Assembly: GCA_902794535.1 (NCBI GenBank)
Contig: CADBHQ010000004.1
Coordinates: 62,001 to 126,000, forward strand
Length of the DNA stretch: 64,000 bases
Direction of reading: 5' to 3'
From: Fibrobacter succinogenes
Lineage (GTDB): Bacteria > Fibrobacterota > Fibrobacteria > Fibrobacterales > Fibrobacteraceae
In this document: positions 24,368 to 34,009 of the stretch, one piece after another
How the letters are laid out: each line of letters begins with the position of its first letter
Numbering within the stretch: position 1 is the first letter of the stretch
Position numbers and translations under genes: made by a program
Notes under the pieces: model-generated
Told to the model about the DNA's origin: nothing
What the model saw: the letters and a program-made list of their open reading frames with translations, nothing else
Database searches by the model: none

Positions 24368-27064
24368 ATGAAAAAGATTCTTTCAATTATGGCTATGGCT
24401 GCGGTGTCCGCCATGGCAATCAGTGCGAACAGGGTGGGTCCTGTAAGCACTTACGGTGAACTTAAAGCAAATGGCAGCAAGCTCTCGGGTTCTTGCCCGC
24501 AGTATCAAAACGAAGCTGTCCAGGTCAAGGGCATGAGCCTCTTCTGGAGCTCTGCTGCTGACAGTGCAACCGCTTTCTACACAGAAAAAGCAGTGAACCT
24601 CATGGTGAAGGACATGGGCATCGAAGTGCTCCGCTTTGCTATGGGCGTGAGCAACAGCTTTGACAAGGGTCGTGGCTATATCACCGGTGGTGAAGACCTG
24701 CAGAAGGCTTACCTCAAGAACGTGGTGAACGCCGCTATCGAAAACGACATTTACGTGATTATCGACTGGCACATCGAAAGCTCTACGGGCTATACCGATG
24801 ATGCTGTCAAGTTCTTTGACTATGCCGCAGAAACCTACGGTGAATACAACAACGTGATTTTCGAAGTCTGGAACGAACCCACCGGTGGCTGGAGCGAAGT
24901 CAAGAGCCATGCTGATAGGGTTATTTCTGCCATTCGTAAGCACTCTGACAACCTGATTCTTATCGGTAGCACGGGTTGGTCCAGTAATCCTGCTGAATGT
25001 GCTGGCTCCTTTAGCGATAAAAACTACGGCTGTACGCTTCACTTCTACGCAGCCACCCACCCTGCTAACGGTGACAAGGCTCAGTCTGCAGCAAGTGCCA
25101 TGAGCAAGGGCGTTCCGGTGTTTGCAACGGAATGGGGTACCGTTTCTGCCGATGGTAACGGCGGTGCCAACCAGGGTGAAAGCGAAAAGTGGATTTCCTG
25201 GATGGATCAGAACAAGATTTCTTGGGCAAACTGGTCCGCTTCTGCTGTGAACGAAGGTTCTGCAGCATTTAACAAGATTAACCTTGATAACGGCCTTTCT
25301 TACTCCACCTCCGGTAACATGGTTAAGGGCTGGATGAACAAGGGCAAGTCTTACAAGGATTGCGGCCTCCAGAATGGTAGCAGCTCTGGTAACTCCGGCT
25401 TCTCTACCGGTGTTGCTAACGGCGCAAAGACCGATTTGATCGATGACGTGGAAGATAATGACCATTATGCTTATACCGGTGGTTTCTGGTCTGCATGGAC
25501 TGACGCTGGCGAAAGCGGCACCAATGGTGTTGGTAAGTCTACCTTGACCAATGCCAAGTGGAAAAATGACTTCGGCAAGGAAGTCTATGACGTTCTCCTT
25601 CCGTCCGATGGTGGCAAGAACACCTCTAAGTACATGGTTGGTATGAAGGGTATCAAGCTTGCTAGAGGTACCTACGAATACGCTCCGTATGCTGACCTTG
25701 GCCTGAACCTCACGAAGGACACCACCGTGTTCAACATGAAGTCCTGCAAGTCTATCAGCTACAAGTTCAAGGGCGCAAGCCACAACTTCCGTCTCGAAAC
25801 TTCTCTCGTGACTAACTGGAACTTCCACCACGTGAACAAGGACGCTTCCGAAGAATGGAAGGAAGTGGAACTCACTTGGGATCAGTTCAACCAGGAAGAC
25901 TGGGGCGATAACGACAAGCACTTCAACCTCAAGGACAAGGGCCTCGACAAGGTAATGCGCCTCGCTTGGGAAGTCAAGGGTGTGCTGAATGTCCCGGATG
26001 CTCAGAACCAGCCGTCTCTCGATTACCTCTATGTGGATGACGTACGTTGCGATGGTATGTCCATTTCCGCCATTAGCGGTGGTGCTGGCGATACTCCGAA
26101 GTCTTCTTCCTCTTCTGTCAGTGGCAAGTCTAGCTCCAGCAGCAAGGGTGGCAAGTCCAGCTCCAGCGGCACTCCGACTCTGTCTTCTTCTTCTGTTGCT
26201 CCGGTGATTACTGACCTTCTGGTTATTGATGACGTTGAAGACGTTGATGAAGTTCTCAATACCACTGGTACTTGGTACGCTTACACCGACGTTGAAGGCG
26301 GTGGACAGTCTGCAATTACCAACACCTATGATCCGGCTCTTCCGGGTTATGTCGTTGTGTTCCCGGGTACCAAGGATGCTACTAACGGCACGAAGGGCTT
26401 TGTTGGCCTCGAAGGAATTTCTTGGAAAGATGGTACGCTCACGTATGATCCGTTCGTTGCTCTTGGTGTTAACCTGAACGCTGACACCTCTAAGGGTGTT
26501 GACCTGACCAACTGCCCGGCTATCAGCTACCGCTATAAGGGTAACGGTCATACCATCAAGCTTCAGGACGGTCAGGTGACTGACTTCGCCTTCCATAACC
26601 GTAGGGTTGAAACTGCTGCTGAATGGACCACGATTACCTTCGCTCAGGCCGAATTCAAGCAGCCGAGCTGGACTGAAACTAAGGTTGACTTCAACTGGGC
26701 TAACGTCAAGAAAATCTCCTGGGAAGTCATCGGTGCTCTCGGTTACTCTGACGAATTCCAGCCGGAACTCAACTACCTCTATGTGGATGACCTGAAGTGC
26801 GTCTCTTCTGCCGCAGGTGTCCGCGTGTCTCGCAAGGCTGCAAGCGACCTCAAGCTCACAGTGAACGGCGATATGCTGAACGTGGTGACCACTGGCGCTG
26901 CTCGCATCCAGGTGTTCGACATGCAGGGTAACATGGTGATGAACCGCGTCGAAAGTGCCGCCGGTAATCATCAGGTGTCCTTCCAGGGCATGAACCGCGG
27001 TAACTATGTTGTTCGCGTGAAGTCTGCTGGCATTGCCAAGACTGCTCGCATCAGCATCCGCTAA
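24368..27064 (+). CDS. Secreted GH5 endoglucanase with two C-terminal binding modules
   Basis: 898-residue cellulase. The signal peptide is residues 1-20 (AMAISA|NRV). The GH5 catalytic domain (about 22-335) has the acid/base Glu170 in FEVWNEP and nucleophile Glu255 in ATEWGT; WHIESSTG and HFYAATHP also match GH5. Two related beta-sandwich modules follow, about 355-570 and 610-815, each opening with IDDVED and closing LNYLYVDD or LDYLYVDD; they resemble CBM11-like modules (family not verified). A Ser/Lys-rich linker separates them. The last about 85 residues resemble Fibrobacter sorting/anchoring tails (IQVFDMQGNMVM...GNYVVRV). It should attack beta-1,4-glucan at the cell surface. A monocistronic unit with its own promoter and tandem terminators. 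Confidence 0.93.
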   Translation: MKKILSIMAMAAVSAMAISANRVGPVSTYGELKANGSKLSGSCPQYQNEAVQVKGMSLFWSSAADSATAFYTEKAVNLMVKDMGIEVLRFAMGVSNSFDKGRGYITGGEDLQKAYLKNVVNAAIENDIYVIIDWHIESSTGYTDDAVKFFDYAAETYGEYNNVIFEVWNEPTGGWSEVKSHADRVISAIRKHSDNLILIGSTGWSSNPAECAGSFSDKNYGCTLHFYAATHPANGDKAQSAASAMSKGVPVFATEWGTVSADGNGGANQGESEKWISWMDQNKISWANWSASAVNEGSAAFNKINLDNGLSYSTSGNMVKGWMNKGKSYKDCGLQNGSSSGNSGFSTGVANGAKTDLIDDVEDNDHYAYTGGFWSAWTDAGESGTNGVGKSTLTNAKWKNDFGKEVYDVLLPSDGGKNTSKYMVGMKGIKLARGTYEYAPYADLGLNLTKDTTVFNMKSCKSISYKFKGASHNFRLETSLVTNWNFHHVNKDASEEWKEVELTWDQFNQEDWGDNDKHFNLKDKGLDKVMRLAWEVKGVLNVPDAQNQPSLDYLYVDDVRCDGMSISAISGGAGDTPKSSSSSVSGKSSSSSKGGKSSSSGTPTLSSSSVAPVITDLLVIDDVEDVDEVLNTTGTWYAYTDVEGGGQSAITNTYDPALPGYVVVFPGTKDATNGTKGFVGLEGISWKDGTLTYDPFVALGVNLNADTSKGVDLTNCPAISYRYKGNGHTIKLQDGQVTDFAFHNRRVETAAEWTTITFAQAEFKQPSWTETKVDFNWANVKKISWEVIGALGYSDEFQPELNYLYVDDLKCVSSAAGVRVSRKAASDLKLTVNGDMLNVVTTGAARIQVFDMQGNMVMNRVESAAGNHQVSFQGMNRGNYVVRVKSAGIAKTARISIR

Positions 27065-27070
27065 GATTTA

Positions 27071-27132
27071 TCCCCGGCCTAGCGCCGGGAATCCTCTTTT
27101 AACAAAAACCCCGGTTTTTAACCGGGGCTTTT
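27071..27132 (+). terminator. Two terminator hairpins between the GH5 gene and tgt
   Basis: First, CCCGGC / GCCGGG (27073-27089), then CTCTTTT. Second, CCCCGGTT / AACCGGGG (27109-27127), then CTTTTG; it also has an A-run on the left, so it may end the convergent tgt transcript as well. Confidence 0.85.
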
Positions 27133-27157
27133 GTCATGCTGAACTTGGTTCAGCATC
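27133..27157. repeat. GTCATG palindromic intergenic repeat
   Basis: GTCATGCTGAAC-TTG-GTTCAGCATC: 9-bp perfect stem ATGCTGAAC / GTTCAGCAT. Relatives are at 39942-39965, 39984-40010 and 33976-33999. Confidence 0.7.
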
Positions 27158-27176
27158 GGCATTTATCATCTGAAAA

Positions 27177-28334
<1,158 letters not shown>

Positions 28335-28472
28335 TTAGGCGTTTTTTCCTATAGAGGGCTATTGTCAATTTATCCATAGCAATATTGATAATAAACGGAT
28401 TTTTACGCAAAAAAGGGGTAATTTTACCTTTGGATGGGTCCGCGTGTGTGGACTCCCGCATGGAGTGATTAT

Positions 28473-30659
28473 ATGTTAAGGACTAATAAGGCCCGTTTTG
28501 TGGGGTTAGCCGCTTTTGGGCTCGCGGCGACTACGGCTTTGGCCGATAACCCGATTTCCAGTTACCATTATTTGGCAGACCCCTCTTGCGCCTCCGATGG
28601 TGACACATTCTACATTTTGACTGACGTCGATGACTACAACAACCAGACCAACTGGAACTATGACATCGTCGGCCTTTATGCCTTTACGTCCGAAGATATG
28701 AAAAACTGGACCGACCACGGCATGATTTTCCGTTCCAAGCGTGAATTCGGCAACTATCCGAGCAACACTTGGGCATCGGGCATTGCCGTTAAGGATGGTA
28801 AGGTCTATATCGTTTACCCCGATGGCGCAAGTGGCGTGGGCATGATTACCGCCCCGGCTATCGATGGCCCTTATACCGACCCTGTTAAAGAAACCCATGG
28901 CGTCAATAGAATTGCCGGTAGCGGTAGTTTGATTGGTAGCTGCGATGGCATTGCGCACTGCTTTGACCCGGGCATTTTGATCGATGACGACGGTAAGGGT
29001 TACGTGATTTTTGGTGGTGGCGAAAGCAATAGCCGCCCCTACGGTAACAACTTCGATATTATCAGCTTTACCGAAAGCAATGGTAAGATTACTTTCGACA
29101 AGAATTCCTTGAAGAAGGTCTCTTTGCCGAACTCCTTCGAAGCTCCGTACTTGCACAAGAAGGGCAGCACTTATTACTTGAGCTTCAACAACCGTAGCCA
29201 GGTGATTGACTATGGTATGTCCAACAATATTTGGGGCCCGTATACCTTTGTGGGCACGGTCATTCCGGGAATCGGCTCTGTGCCTGATGCTCATGGCGAA
29301 GGTGGTAATAACCACCAGGGCTTCGCTCCGTTCAAGGACAAGTGGTATGCCGTGTATCACGACCGCCGCTTGGTGACCTCTGACAACCATCCGGCCGCAA
29401 CGACTCAGGCGGGCGTGCGTTCCGAAAACCCGAACTACGAAAACCATAGAAGCGTGTCCATCGACGAACTCACCTGGAGTGGCGACAAGATGAACAAGCT
29501 GACCTTCACTCGTGAAGGACCTAAGCAGATCAAGAATTTTGATCCGTACAAGACCTACAAGGCAACGACGAGCTCCAAGCAGATGAACATCCGTAGCCGT
29601 ACCGATTGGACCCAGGGTCAGCCGGTGAAGCACGTGCTCTTGCCGCTTACGAGCCGTAGCGAATCTTGGATCCGCGTTACTGGCGTGGACTTTGGTAACG
29701 GTGCTCAGAACCTCCGTATCAAGGCTGCAAACGTAGGCGATGGCAACAAGATTGAAATCCATACGGGTAGCGCCAGCGGTACGTTGGCCGGTACTTGCGA
29801 ACTTGCAAAGACCGCCAATAACAAGACTTTCGTTGACAACGATTGCGAAATGAAGGGCCTCACCGGCGTTATCGACCAGGTATTCTTCGTGTTCAAGAAT
29901 AACGGAAAGGATTCGACCATGGGTGTTCTCGAATGGGAATTCCAGGGCACCAAGCGCGAACCTGAACCGCAGACTGCTTTCGGCGGCAAGGTTGCAGAAA
30001 TTCCGGGCAAGATTGAAGCCGAAAACTTCGACGAACCGGGTTATGGCGCAGGCAATGATTCCTATGCTGAAAACGATTCTGACAACCATGGTGATAGCGA
30101 CCTGCGCAAGGGCACCGGCGTTGACCTTTATGAAAAAGAAACCGGCGTAGTGGTGGGTTACAACCAGGCTGGCGAATGGCTCGAATACACCGTGAACGTG
30201 AAGGAAGCGGGCGATTACACCATGTACGCTTCTGTTGCCACTGACAATTCGACTGCAGGCTTCAAGCTCTCTATCGATGGTGATGCCGTGGCTGAAGTTC
30301 CTGTCTCTGGCTCTAGCTGGGATGAATTTACCAAGGTGAAGGCAAACCTGACGCTTCCCGCAGGCGAACATATCCTTCGCTTCGAAGTGACGGGCGATTG
30401 GTTCGATATCGACTACTTCAACTTTGTGGCCGGTAAGGATGCTCCGGAAAATACGACTGCTATTACCGCTGTCAAGCTCCAGAACAAGATTGAAAAGACC
30501 TACAACGTGTTCAGCCTCACTGGTGTGAAGGTGGGTACGGTTGACCTGTCCCGCATGGATCCTTCGAAGGCTCTCAGCGCTGCTGGCTTTGCCAAGGGTG
30601 TCTACATGCTCAAGCAGGTAAAGGGCGGCAAGACTTTCATGGTGAATACGACTAAGTAA
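28473..30659 (+). CDS. Secreted GH43 glycoside hydrolase with CBM6-type module
   Basis: 728-residue exported enzyme. The start ATG at 28473 has GGAG upstream and gives a clean signal peptide (MLRTNKARFVGLAAFGLAAT, cut after TALA). The N-terminal catalytic five-bladed propeller (about 30-330) opens with YLADPSCASDGDTFYI, the GH43 general-base Asp region, and carries CFDPGILIDDDGKGYVIFGG. A beta-sandwich (about 360-490) is followed by a CBM6-type module (about 500-650, KIEAENFDEPGYG and FDIDYFNF). The C-terminal 60 residues resemble Fibrobacter sorting tails. Likely targets are arabinose- or xylose-containing hemicelluloses; specificity cannot be told from the sequence. Confidence 0.9.
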   Translation: MLRTNKARFVGLAAFGLAATTALADNPISSYHYLADPSCASDGDTFYILTDVDDYNNQTNWNYDIVGLYAFTSEDMKNWTDHGMIFRSKREFGNYPSNTWASGIAVKDGKVYIVYPDGASGVGMITAPAIDGPYTDPVKETHGVNRIAGSGSLIGSCDGIAHCFDPGILIDDDGKGYVIFGGGESNSRPYGNNFDIISFTESNGKITFDKNSLKKVSLPNSFEAPYLHKKGSTYYLSFNNRSQVIDYGMSNNIWGPYTFVGTVIPGIGSVPDAHGEGGNNHQGFAPFKDKWYAVYHDRRLVTSDNHPAATTQAGVRSENPNYENHRSVSIDELTWSGDKMNKLTFTREGPKQIKNFDPYKTYKATTSSKQMNIRSRTDWTQGQPVKHVLLPLTSRSESWIRVTGVDFGNGAQNLRIKAANVGDGNKIEIHTGSASGTLAGTCELAKTANNKTFVDNDCEMKGLTGVIDQVFFVFKNNGKDSTMGVLEWEFQGTKREPEPQTAFGGKVAEIPGKIEAENFDEPGYGAGNDSYAENDSDNHGDSDLRKGTGVDLYEKETGVVVGYNQAGEWLEYTVNVKEAGDYTMYASVATDNSTAGFKLSIDGDAVAEVPVSGSSWDEFTKVKANLTLPAGEHILRFEVTGDWFDIDYFNFVAGKDAPENTTAITAVKLQNKIEKTYNVFSLTGVKVGTVDLSRMDPSKALSAAGFAKGVYMLKQVKGGKTFMVNTTK

Positions 30660-30690
30660 TTCCCGACAAGCTTACATACACCTCCAACAG

Positions 30691-30726
30691 AGTCTTCCTA
30701 GTGCTTATGTGCTGGGAAGACTTTTT
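30691..30726 (+). terminator. Terminator after the GH43 gene
   Basis: AGTCTTCCTAGTGC, loop TTAT, GTGCTGGGAAGACT: 14 pairs, three of them G-U, followed by TTTTTGT. The wobbles fit the plus-strand RNA. Confidence 0.9.
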
Positions 30727-30801
30727 GTATAGAGACTGTTCGGCTCTGTTGCGTAAATGAAAATGTGATGTCGCGATTCTCAACTGCATTATAAAACGAA
30801 A

Positions 30802-30827
30802 AAAGACTCAGTTTTCACTGAGTCTTT
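30802..30827 (-). terminator. Terminator after tRNA-Leu copy 1
   Basis: Perfect 10-bp stem AAAGACTCAG / CTGAGTCTTT with a 6-nt loop, followed on the minus strand by TTTCGTTTT. Confidence 0.9.
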
Positions 30828-30831
30828 CTTC

Positions 30832-30915
30832 TGCGGTCGGACAGACTTGAACTGTCATGGGATCGCTCCCACTAGCACCTCAAGCTAGCGTGTCTACCAA
30901 TTCCACCACGACCGC
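30832..30915 (-). tRNA. tRNA-Leu(GAG), copy 1
   Basis: 84 nt including discriminator A. Acceptor GCGGTCG / CGACCGC; D-arm GTGGAATTGGTAGACAC; anticodon stem CTAGC / GCTAG with loop TTGAGGT, anticodon GAG; long variable arm TGGGAGCGATCCCA (class II, as for Leu); T-arm with TTCAAGT. The 3' CCA is not encoded. Identical in all 84 nt to copy 2 at 32578-32661. It lies downstream of murD. Confidence 0.97.
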
Positions 30916-31008
30916 GTGGTCCTCGGAACAGCCCAAATTTAGTTTAATTCGTTCCGTTTGTAAAGGGGTAAGGATGAATTTTTTTGAAAAAAAGTGAAAA
31001 AAAAGAAA

Positions 31009-31029
31009 ATGCCGCACAGGGTGCGGCAT
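31009..31029 (-). terminator. Terminator after murD
   Basis: Perfect 9-bp stem ATGCCGCAC / GTGCGGCAT with a 3-nt loop, then minus-strand TTTCTTTTTTTT. Confidence 0.93.
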
Positions 31030-31042
31030 AACTTTAAAATTG

Positions 31043-31090
31043 ATAATTCCGAAATCTGAATTCTGAAATCCGAATTCTGAAATCCGAATT
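31043..31090. repeat. 14-nt tandem repeat next to the murD stop
   Basis: About 3.4 units of a 14-nt sequence, ending GAAATC (31043-31056, 31057-31070, 31071-31084 and a partial unit). The core GAATTCTGAAATCC is related to the arms of the hairpin at 21338-21434. The last partial unit overlaps the murD stop codon. Confidence 0.75.
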
Positions 31091-32426
31091 ACAAATCTGC
31101 GACGAGTTTGTCAAACACTTGGCCGCGGACTTTGTAGTTCTTGAACAGTCCGAAGCTTGCGCAGGCGGGGCTCATGATAACGGTGCCGCCTTCGCCGATT
31201 TGCAAACTGTCTGCAAATGCTTCTTCCAGAGTGGGGAAGATGTTTGCGGTGACTTTGAGCCCGGCCTGCTGCAAGGATTCCAGCATGCGTTCGGCGGTAG
31301 CGCCGATGAGCGCAATGCGTTTGAGGTTCGGGCGGTCGTTCACCAGAATCTGCGAAAGTTCGGTAAAGTCTGCATTCTTTTCGGAGCCCCCCAAAATCAG
31401 CGCGAAGGGGCGCTTCATGCTTGCGGTCGCGGCGATCGTCGCGTCGGGGCGAGTGGCGTAGCTGTCGTTGTAGAATTCGATGCCATTCTTTTCGCCCTTG
31501 AATTCCATACGGAAGGGGAGCGTTTCGTAGCTCTTTAGGGCTTCGAACGCGTCTGCCACCTTGATTCCCAAGGCCTTGCAAGCGAGGGTCGCCGCAGCCA
31601 TGTTTTCAAGCTGGTAAATACCGCGAACCTTGCAGTCCGACAGGAACAATTTTTCGCCGTCAATTGTGAGCGTGGCGCCTTCAATCACTGCATCTCCGTC
31701 ATCGTTCAGACTCACGGCGTACTTTGTCTTAGCCGGGCTTTCGCTTGCTATCTTTGCCGTCGGAGCAGCGTCCTTCAAGTACACGCATGCTCCGTCACGC
31801 TTTTGCCAGCGAACCAAGTTGGCCTTCGCATCGCGATATTCTTCGACGCTCTGGTGCCAATCCAAGTGCTCGGTCGACACGCGCAGCACCACAGCTACGT
31901 CCGGCGACAAGGACAATGTCATCAACTGAAAACTCGAAAGTTCCAGAATGCTCACTCGGTCTGCCGTCTCGTCCTTCAATAAATCAAGCGCCGGCACACC
32001 GAAGTTGCCGCCAATCTCGTTATTCACGCCACACTTGGTCAGAATGTGGCTAATCATGCTCACGGTAGAGCCCTTGCCGAGTGTGCCTGTAACGCCGATA
32101 ACTTTCTTAGATTTAGTTTGTTCTAAAAACAGTTGAATCTGGCTTGTCATCAGGCCGCCGTTCATCTGGAACTTGAACAGGGCGGGGCTCATCGGGTAAA
32201 CGCCTGCAGAACGCACCACGGTTACGCAGTCCTTAAGACCGTCCATGTAGTTTTCTCCGCTGCAAACCTTTACGTTCACGCCGGCGGGTACTTCCGGCAG
32301 GTTCACCGGATTCTTGTCCATGACCACGATATCTTTGATACCGCTACGTACAAGATAATTAAACGTGCTCTGGCCTTCGACGCCAAAACCTAAAACACCT
32401 ACGGGGGCTATAAGATTAGAATTCAT
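31089..32426 (-). CDS. murD: UDP-N-acetylmuramoylalanine--D-glutamate ligase MurD
   Basis: 445-residue cytoplasmic ligase adding D-Glu to UDP-MurNAc-L-Ala in peptidoglycan synthesis. The N-terminal nucleotide-binding region opens VGVLGFGVEGQSTFNYL; the P-loop is VTGTLGKGSTVS, where Leu and Gly take positions usually Asn and Thr (GTNGKTT). STEHLDWHQSVEEY and NDSYATRPDATIAA are family motifs. The start at 32426 (ATG, with GAGAAGAA upstream) is preferred over a TTG 33 nt earlier. The gene stands alone between two identical tRNA-Leu genes instead of inside the usual mur cluster. A 33-codon ORF overlaps its start. Confidence 0.94.
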   Translation of the reverse strand: MNSNLIAPVGVLGFGVEGQSTFNYLVRSGIKDIVVMDKNPVNLPEVPAGVNVKVCSGENYMDGLKDCVTVVRSAGVYPMSPALFKFQMNGGLMTSQIQLFLEQTKSKKVIGVTGTLGKGSTVSMISHILTKCGVNNEIGGNFGVPALDLLKDETADRVSILELSSFQLMTLSLSPDVAVVLRVSTEHLDWHQSVEEYRDAKANLVRWQKRDGACVYLKDAAPTAKIASESPAKTKYAVSLNDDGDAVIEGATLTIDGEKLFLSDCKVRGIYQLENMAAATLACKALGIKVADAFEALKSYETLPFRMEFKGEKNGIEFYNDSYATRPDATIAATASMKRPFALILGGSEKNADFTELSQILVNDRPNLKRIALIGATAERMLESLQQAGLKVTANIFPTLEEAFADSLQIGEGGTVIMSPACASFGLFKNYKVRGQVFDKLVADL

Positions 32427-32517
32427 ATTCTTCTCTGTCGATACATTTGATTTCTGCAATATCCCAACAAAAGCAAGAGCTCAGTACAAAACAAATAATT
32501 GTGAGAAAACGCTTCAT
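32416..32517 (-). CDS. Possible 33-residue leader ORF upstream of murD
   Basis: ATG at 32517 opens a 33-codon frame with a hydrophobic, Cys-rich stretch (FLTIICFVLSSCFCW) and an acidic tail, ending 11 nt inside murD. It could serve translational coupling or may be chance. No good ribosome-binding site is visible, so it is kept at low confidence. Confidence 0.25.
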   Translation of the reverse strand: MKRFLTIICFVLSSCFCWDIAEIKCIDREEYEF

Positions 32518-32549
32518 GCCAAGAAATCTAACATTTTTGCCTAGCGAAA

Positions 32550-32572
32550 AAGTCCGCCACAAGGGCGGACTT
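32550..32572 (-). terminator. Terminator after tRNA-Leu copy 2
   Basis: Perfect 9-bp stem AAGTCCGCC / GGCGGACTT with a 5-nt loop, then minus-strand TTTTTCG. It lies 5 nt past the tRNA, so the tpiA-secG-tRNA unit should end here. Confidence 0.9.
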
Positions 32573-32577
32573 CGTAA

Positions 32578-32661
32578 TGCGGTCGGACAGACTTGAACTG
32601 TCATGGGATCGCTCCCACTAGCACCTCAAGCTAGCGTGTCTACCAATTCCACCACGACCGC
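32578..32661 (-). tRNA. tRNA-Leu(GAG), copy 2, downstream of secG
   Basis: Same 84-nt sequence as copy 1 (30832-30915), anticodon GAG, class II variable arm, no encoded CCA. It begins 37 nt after the secG stop with no promoter evident, so it is likely cut from the secG transcript. In E. coli secG is also followed by a tRNA-Leu(GAG) gene (leuU). Confidence 0.97.
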
Positions 32662-32698
32662 AGGCTGTTGGCGAGCCTAAGCTTCGCCAAACAAATCC

Positions 32699-33082
32699 TT
32701 ATTCAGCTGCAGGAGCGGCCGGAGCTTCGGTAGCCGGTGCAGCAGGTGCTGCAAAGTCAGCCGGGAGTGCCGGAGCCGGGGCTTGCTGCTGAGCAGCGTT
32801 TTCGCGGGTAGCCTTCTGCATCGAAGATTCTTCGACAGCCTGGTCCTGCTTAGCAGTAATCAGGCCGAGGGCGAACACGACGATAAAGAAGATCACGGCC
32901 ACGACGCGGGTCAACTTCTGGATGAAGGTCGCGGCACCTGCGGTAGAGAAAGCAGACTGGGAAGTCATGCCACCGAGACCTGCGAGACCGCCCATCTTGT
33001 CGTTCTGAACCAGAACGAGCAACATGAGGAAGAGGCACAGGAACACGTGCAGAACGATACCAATCCAAAAGAGTGTTGTCAT
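32699..33082 (-). CDS. secG: Preprotein translocase subunit SecG
   Basis: 127-residue SecG, a helper of the SecYE channel. Two membrane segments (about residues 4-25 and 56-77) are separated by the typical loop VLVQNDKMGGLAGLGGMTSQ. Compared with the usual 75-110 residues, it has a long Ala/Pro-rich C-terminal tail (about residues 95-127, APAP, AAPAAPATEAPAAPAAE). It follows tpiA by about 29 nt and precedes tRNA-Leu(GAG) by 37 nt. Confidence 0.93.
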   Translation of the reverse strand: MTTLFWIGIVLHVFLCLFLMLLVLVQNDKMGGLAGLGGMTSQSAFSTAGAATFIQKLTRVVAVIFFIVVFALGLITAKQDQAVEESSMQKATRENAAQQQAPAPALPADFAAPAAPATEAPAAPAAE

Positions 33083-33111
33083 AGTCGTTTTACCTTGGTT
33101 TTAAGTTTTAA

Positions 33112-33873
33112 TTAGCGAGCTTCAGCTGCGTCGATGATTTCCTTGAAGGTGTTAGCCTTGAGGCCGGCACCACCGATCAAACCACCGTCGATGTCCTTCT
33201 GAGCGAGGAGGCCGGCAGCGTTTGCACCCTTCATGGAACCACCGTACTGAATGCGCATGCCTTCAGCAACAGCTTCGCCGTAAATTTCCTTCACAACGGA
33301 ACGAGCGTAGGCCTGGGTGTCCTGAGCCTGTTCGTCGGTAGCGGTAACGCCGGTACCGATTGCCCAAACCGGTTCGTAAGCGAGAACGCACTTGGCGGCG
33401 TCTTCAGCAGAAACGTCCTTGAAAGCGCCCTTGATCTGGAGGCCGAGGACTTCCTTCAGGATGCCACCGTTACGCTGGTCGAGGGTTTCGCCAATGCAGA
33501 TGATCGGCTTCAGACCGGCTTCGAGGGTCTTCTTGACCTTGAGGTTCACAGTTTCTTCAGTTTCGTGGAAGTACTGGCGCTGTTCGGAGTGACCGATGAT
33601 GATGTATTCGGCGCCGATTTCCTTGACCATGTCAACAGAAACCTTACCAGTGTATGCGCCCTGGTCCTTCCAGTGGATGTCCTGGATGGCGAGCTTCACG
33701 TTGGAACCCTTGATGACGTCGGCGACCTTAGCGGCGGCGAGGTAAGTCGGGGCGATGACCACTTCGGTCTTCTTCACGTCCTTGACGGCTTCCACGATAT
33801 CCTTAGCGAGCTGAATGGATTCGCTAACGGTCTTGTTCATCTTCCAGTTACCAGCGATGATATACTGACGCAT
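33112..33873 (-). CDS. tpiA: Triosephosphate isomerase
   Basis: 253-residue TIM-barrel enzyme interconverting dihydroxyacetone phosphate and glyceraldehyde-3-phosphate. AGNWKMN gives the active-site Asn and Lys, IIGHSEQRQYF the catalytic His, and AYEPVWAIGTG the catalytic Glu. YGGSMKGANA binds phosphate. ATG 33873 has AAGGAG 7 nt upstream; the longer frame upstream lacks a ribosome site. It leads the tpiA-secG-tRNA-Leu unit and follows a terminator of the upstream lipoprotein gene. Confidence 0.98.
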   Translation of the reverse strand: MRQYIIAGNWKMNKTVSESIQLAKDIVEAVKDVKKTEVVIAPTYLAAAKVADVIKGSNVKLAIQDIHWKDQGAYTGKVSVDMVKEIGAEYIIIGHSEQRQYFHETEETVNLKVKKTLEAGLKPIICIGETLDQRNGGILKEVLGLQIKGAFKDVSAEDAAKCVLAYEPVWAIGTGVTATDEQAQDTQAYARSVVKEIYGEAVAEGMRIQYGGSMKGANAAGLLAQKDIDGGLIGGAGLKANTFKEIIDAAEAR

Positions 33874-33926
33874 AATTAACTCCTTGAGAGGTTTAAAATT
33901 TAACGCGCCTAAATTTAGTAAAAAAA

Positions 33927-33955
33927 GACCGCCCCCGGTAGTCCGAGGGCGTATC
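33927..33955 (-). terminator. Terminator after the BamE-like lipoprotein gene
   Basis: Minus-strand RNA GAUACGCCCUCGG, loop ACUA, CCGGGGGCGGUC, then UUUUUUU. Twelve pairs form with one bulged A and two G-U. Confidence 0.85.
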
Positions 33956-33975
33956 TTTTCGCATAAATTGCTTAT

Positions 33976-33999
33976 GTCATTCCCGTAAAAGCGGGAATC
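33976..33999. repeat. GTCATTCCCG palindromic intergenic repeat
   Basis: GTCATTCCCG-TAAAAG-CGGGAATC, 7-bp stem ATTCCCG / CGGGAAT. It shares the GTCA...ATC frame with the other palindromes of the window and lies between a terminator and the lipoprotein stop. Confidence 0.6.
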
Positions 34000-34009
34000 T
34001 CCACTTAAA

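Noticed and set aside
26029..26265. Ser-coding linker region of the cellulase read as a minus-strand gene
   Set aside because: The frame is Glu/Leu-rich because Ser codons are read backwards; it is contained in the plus-strand coding region.
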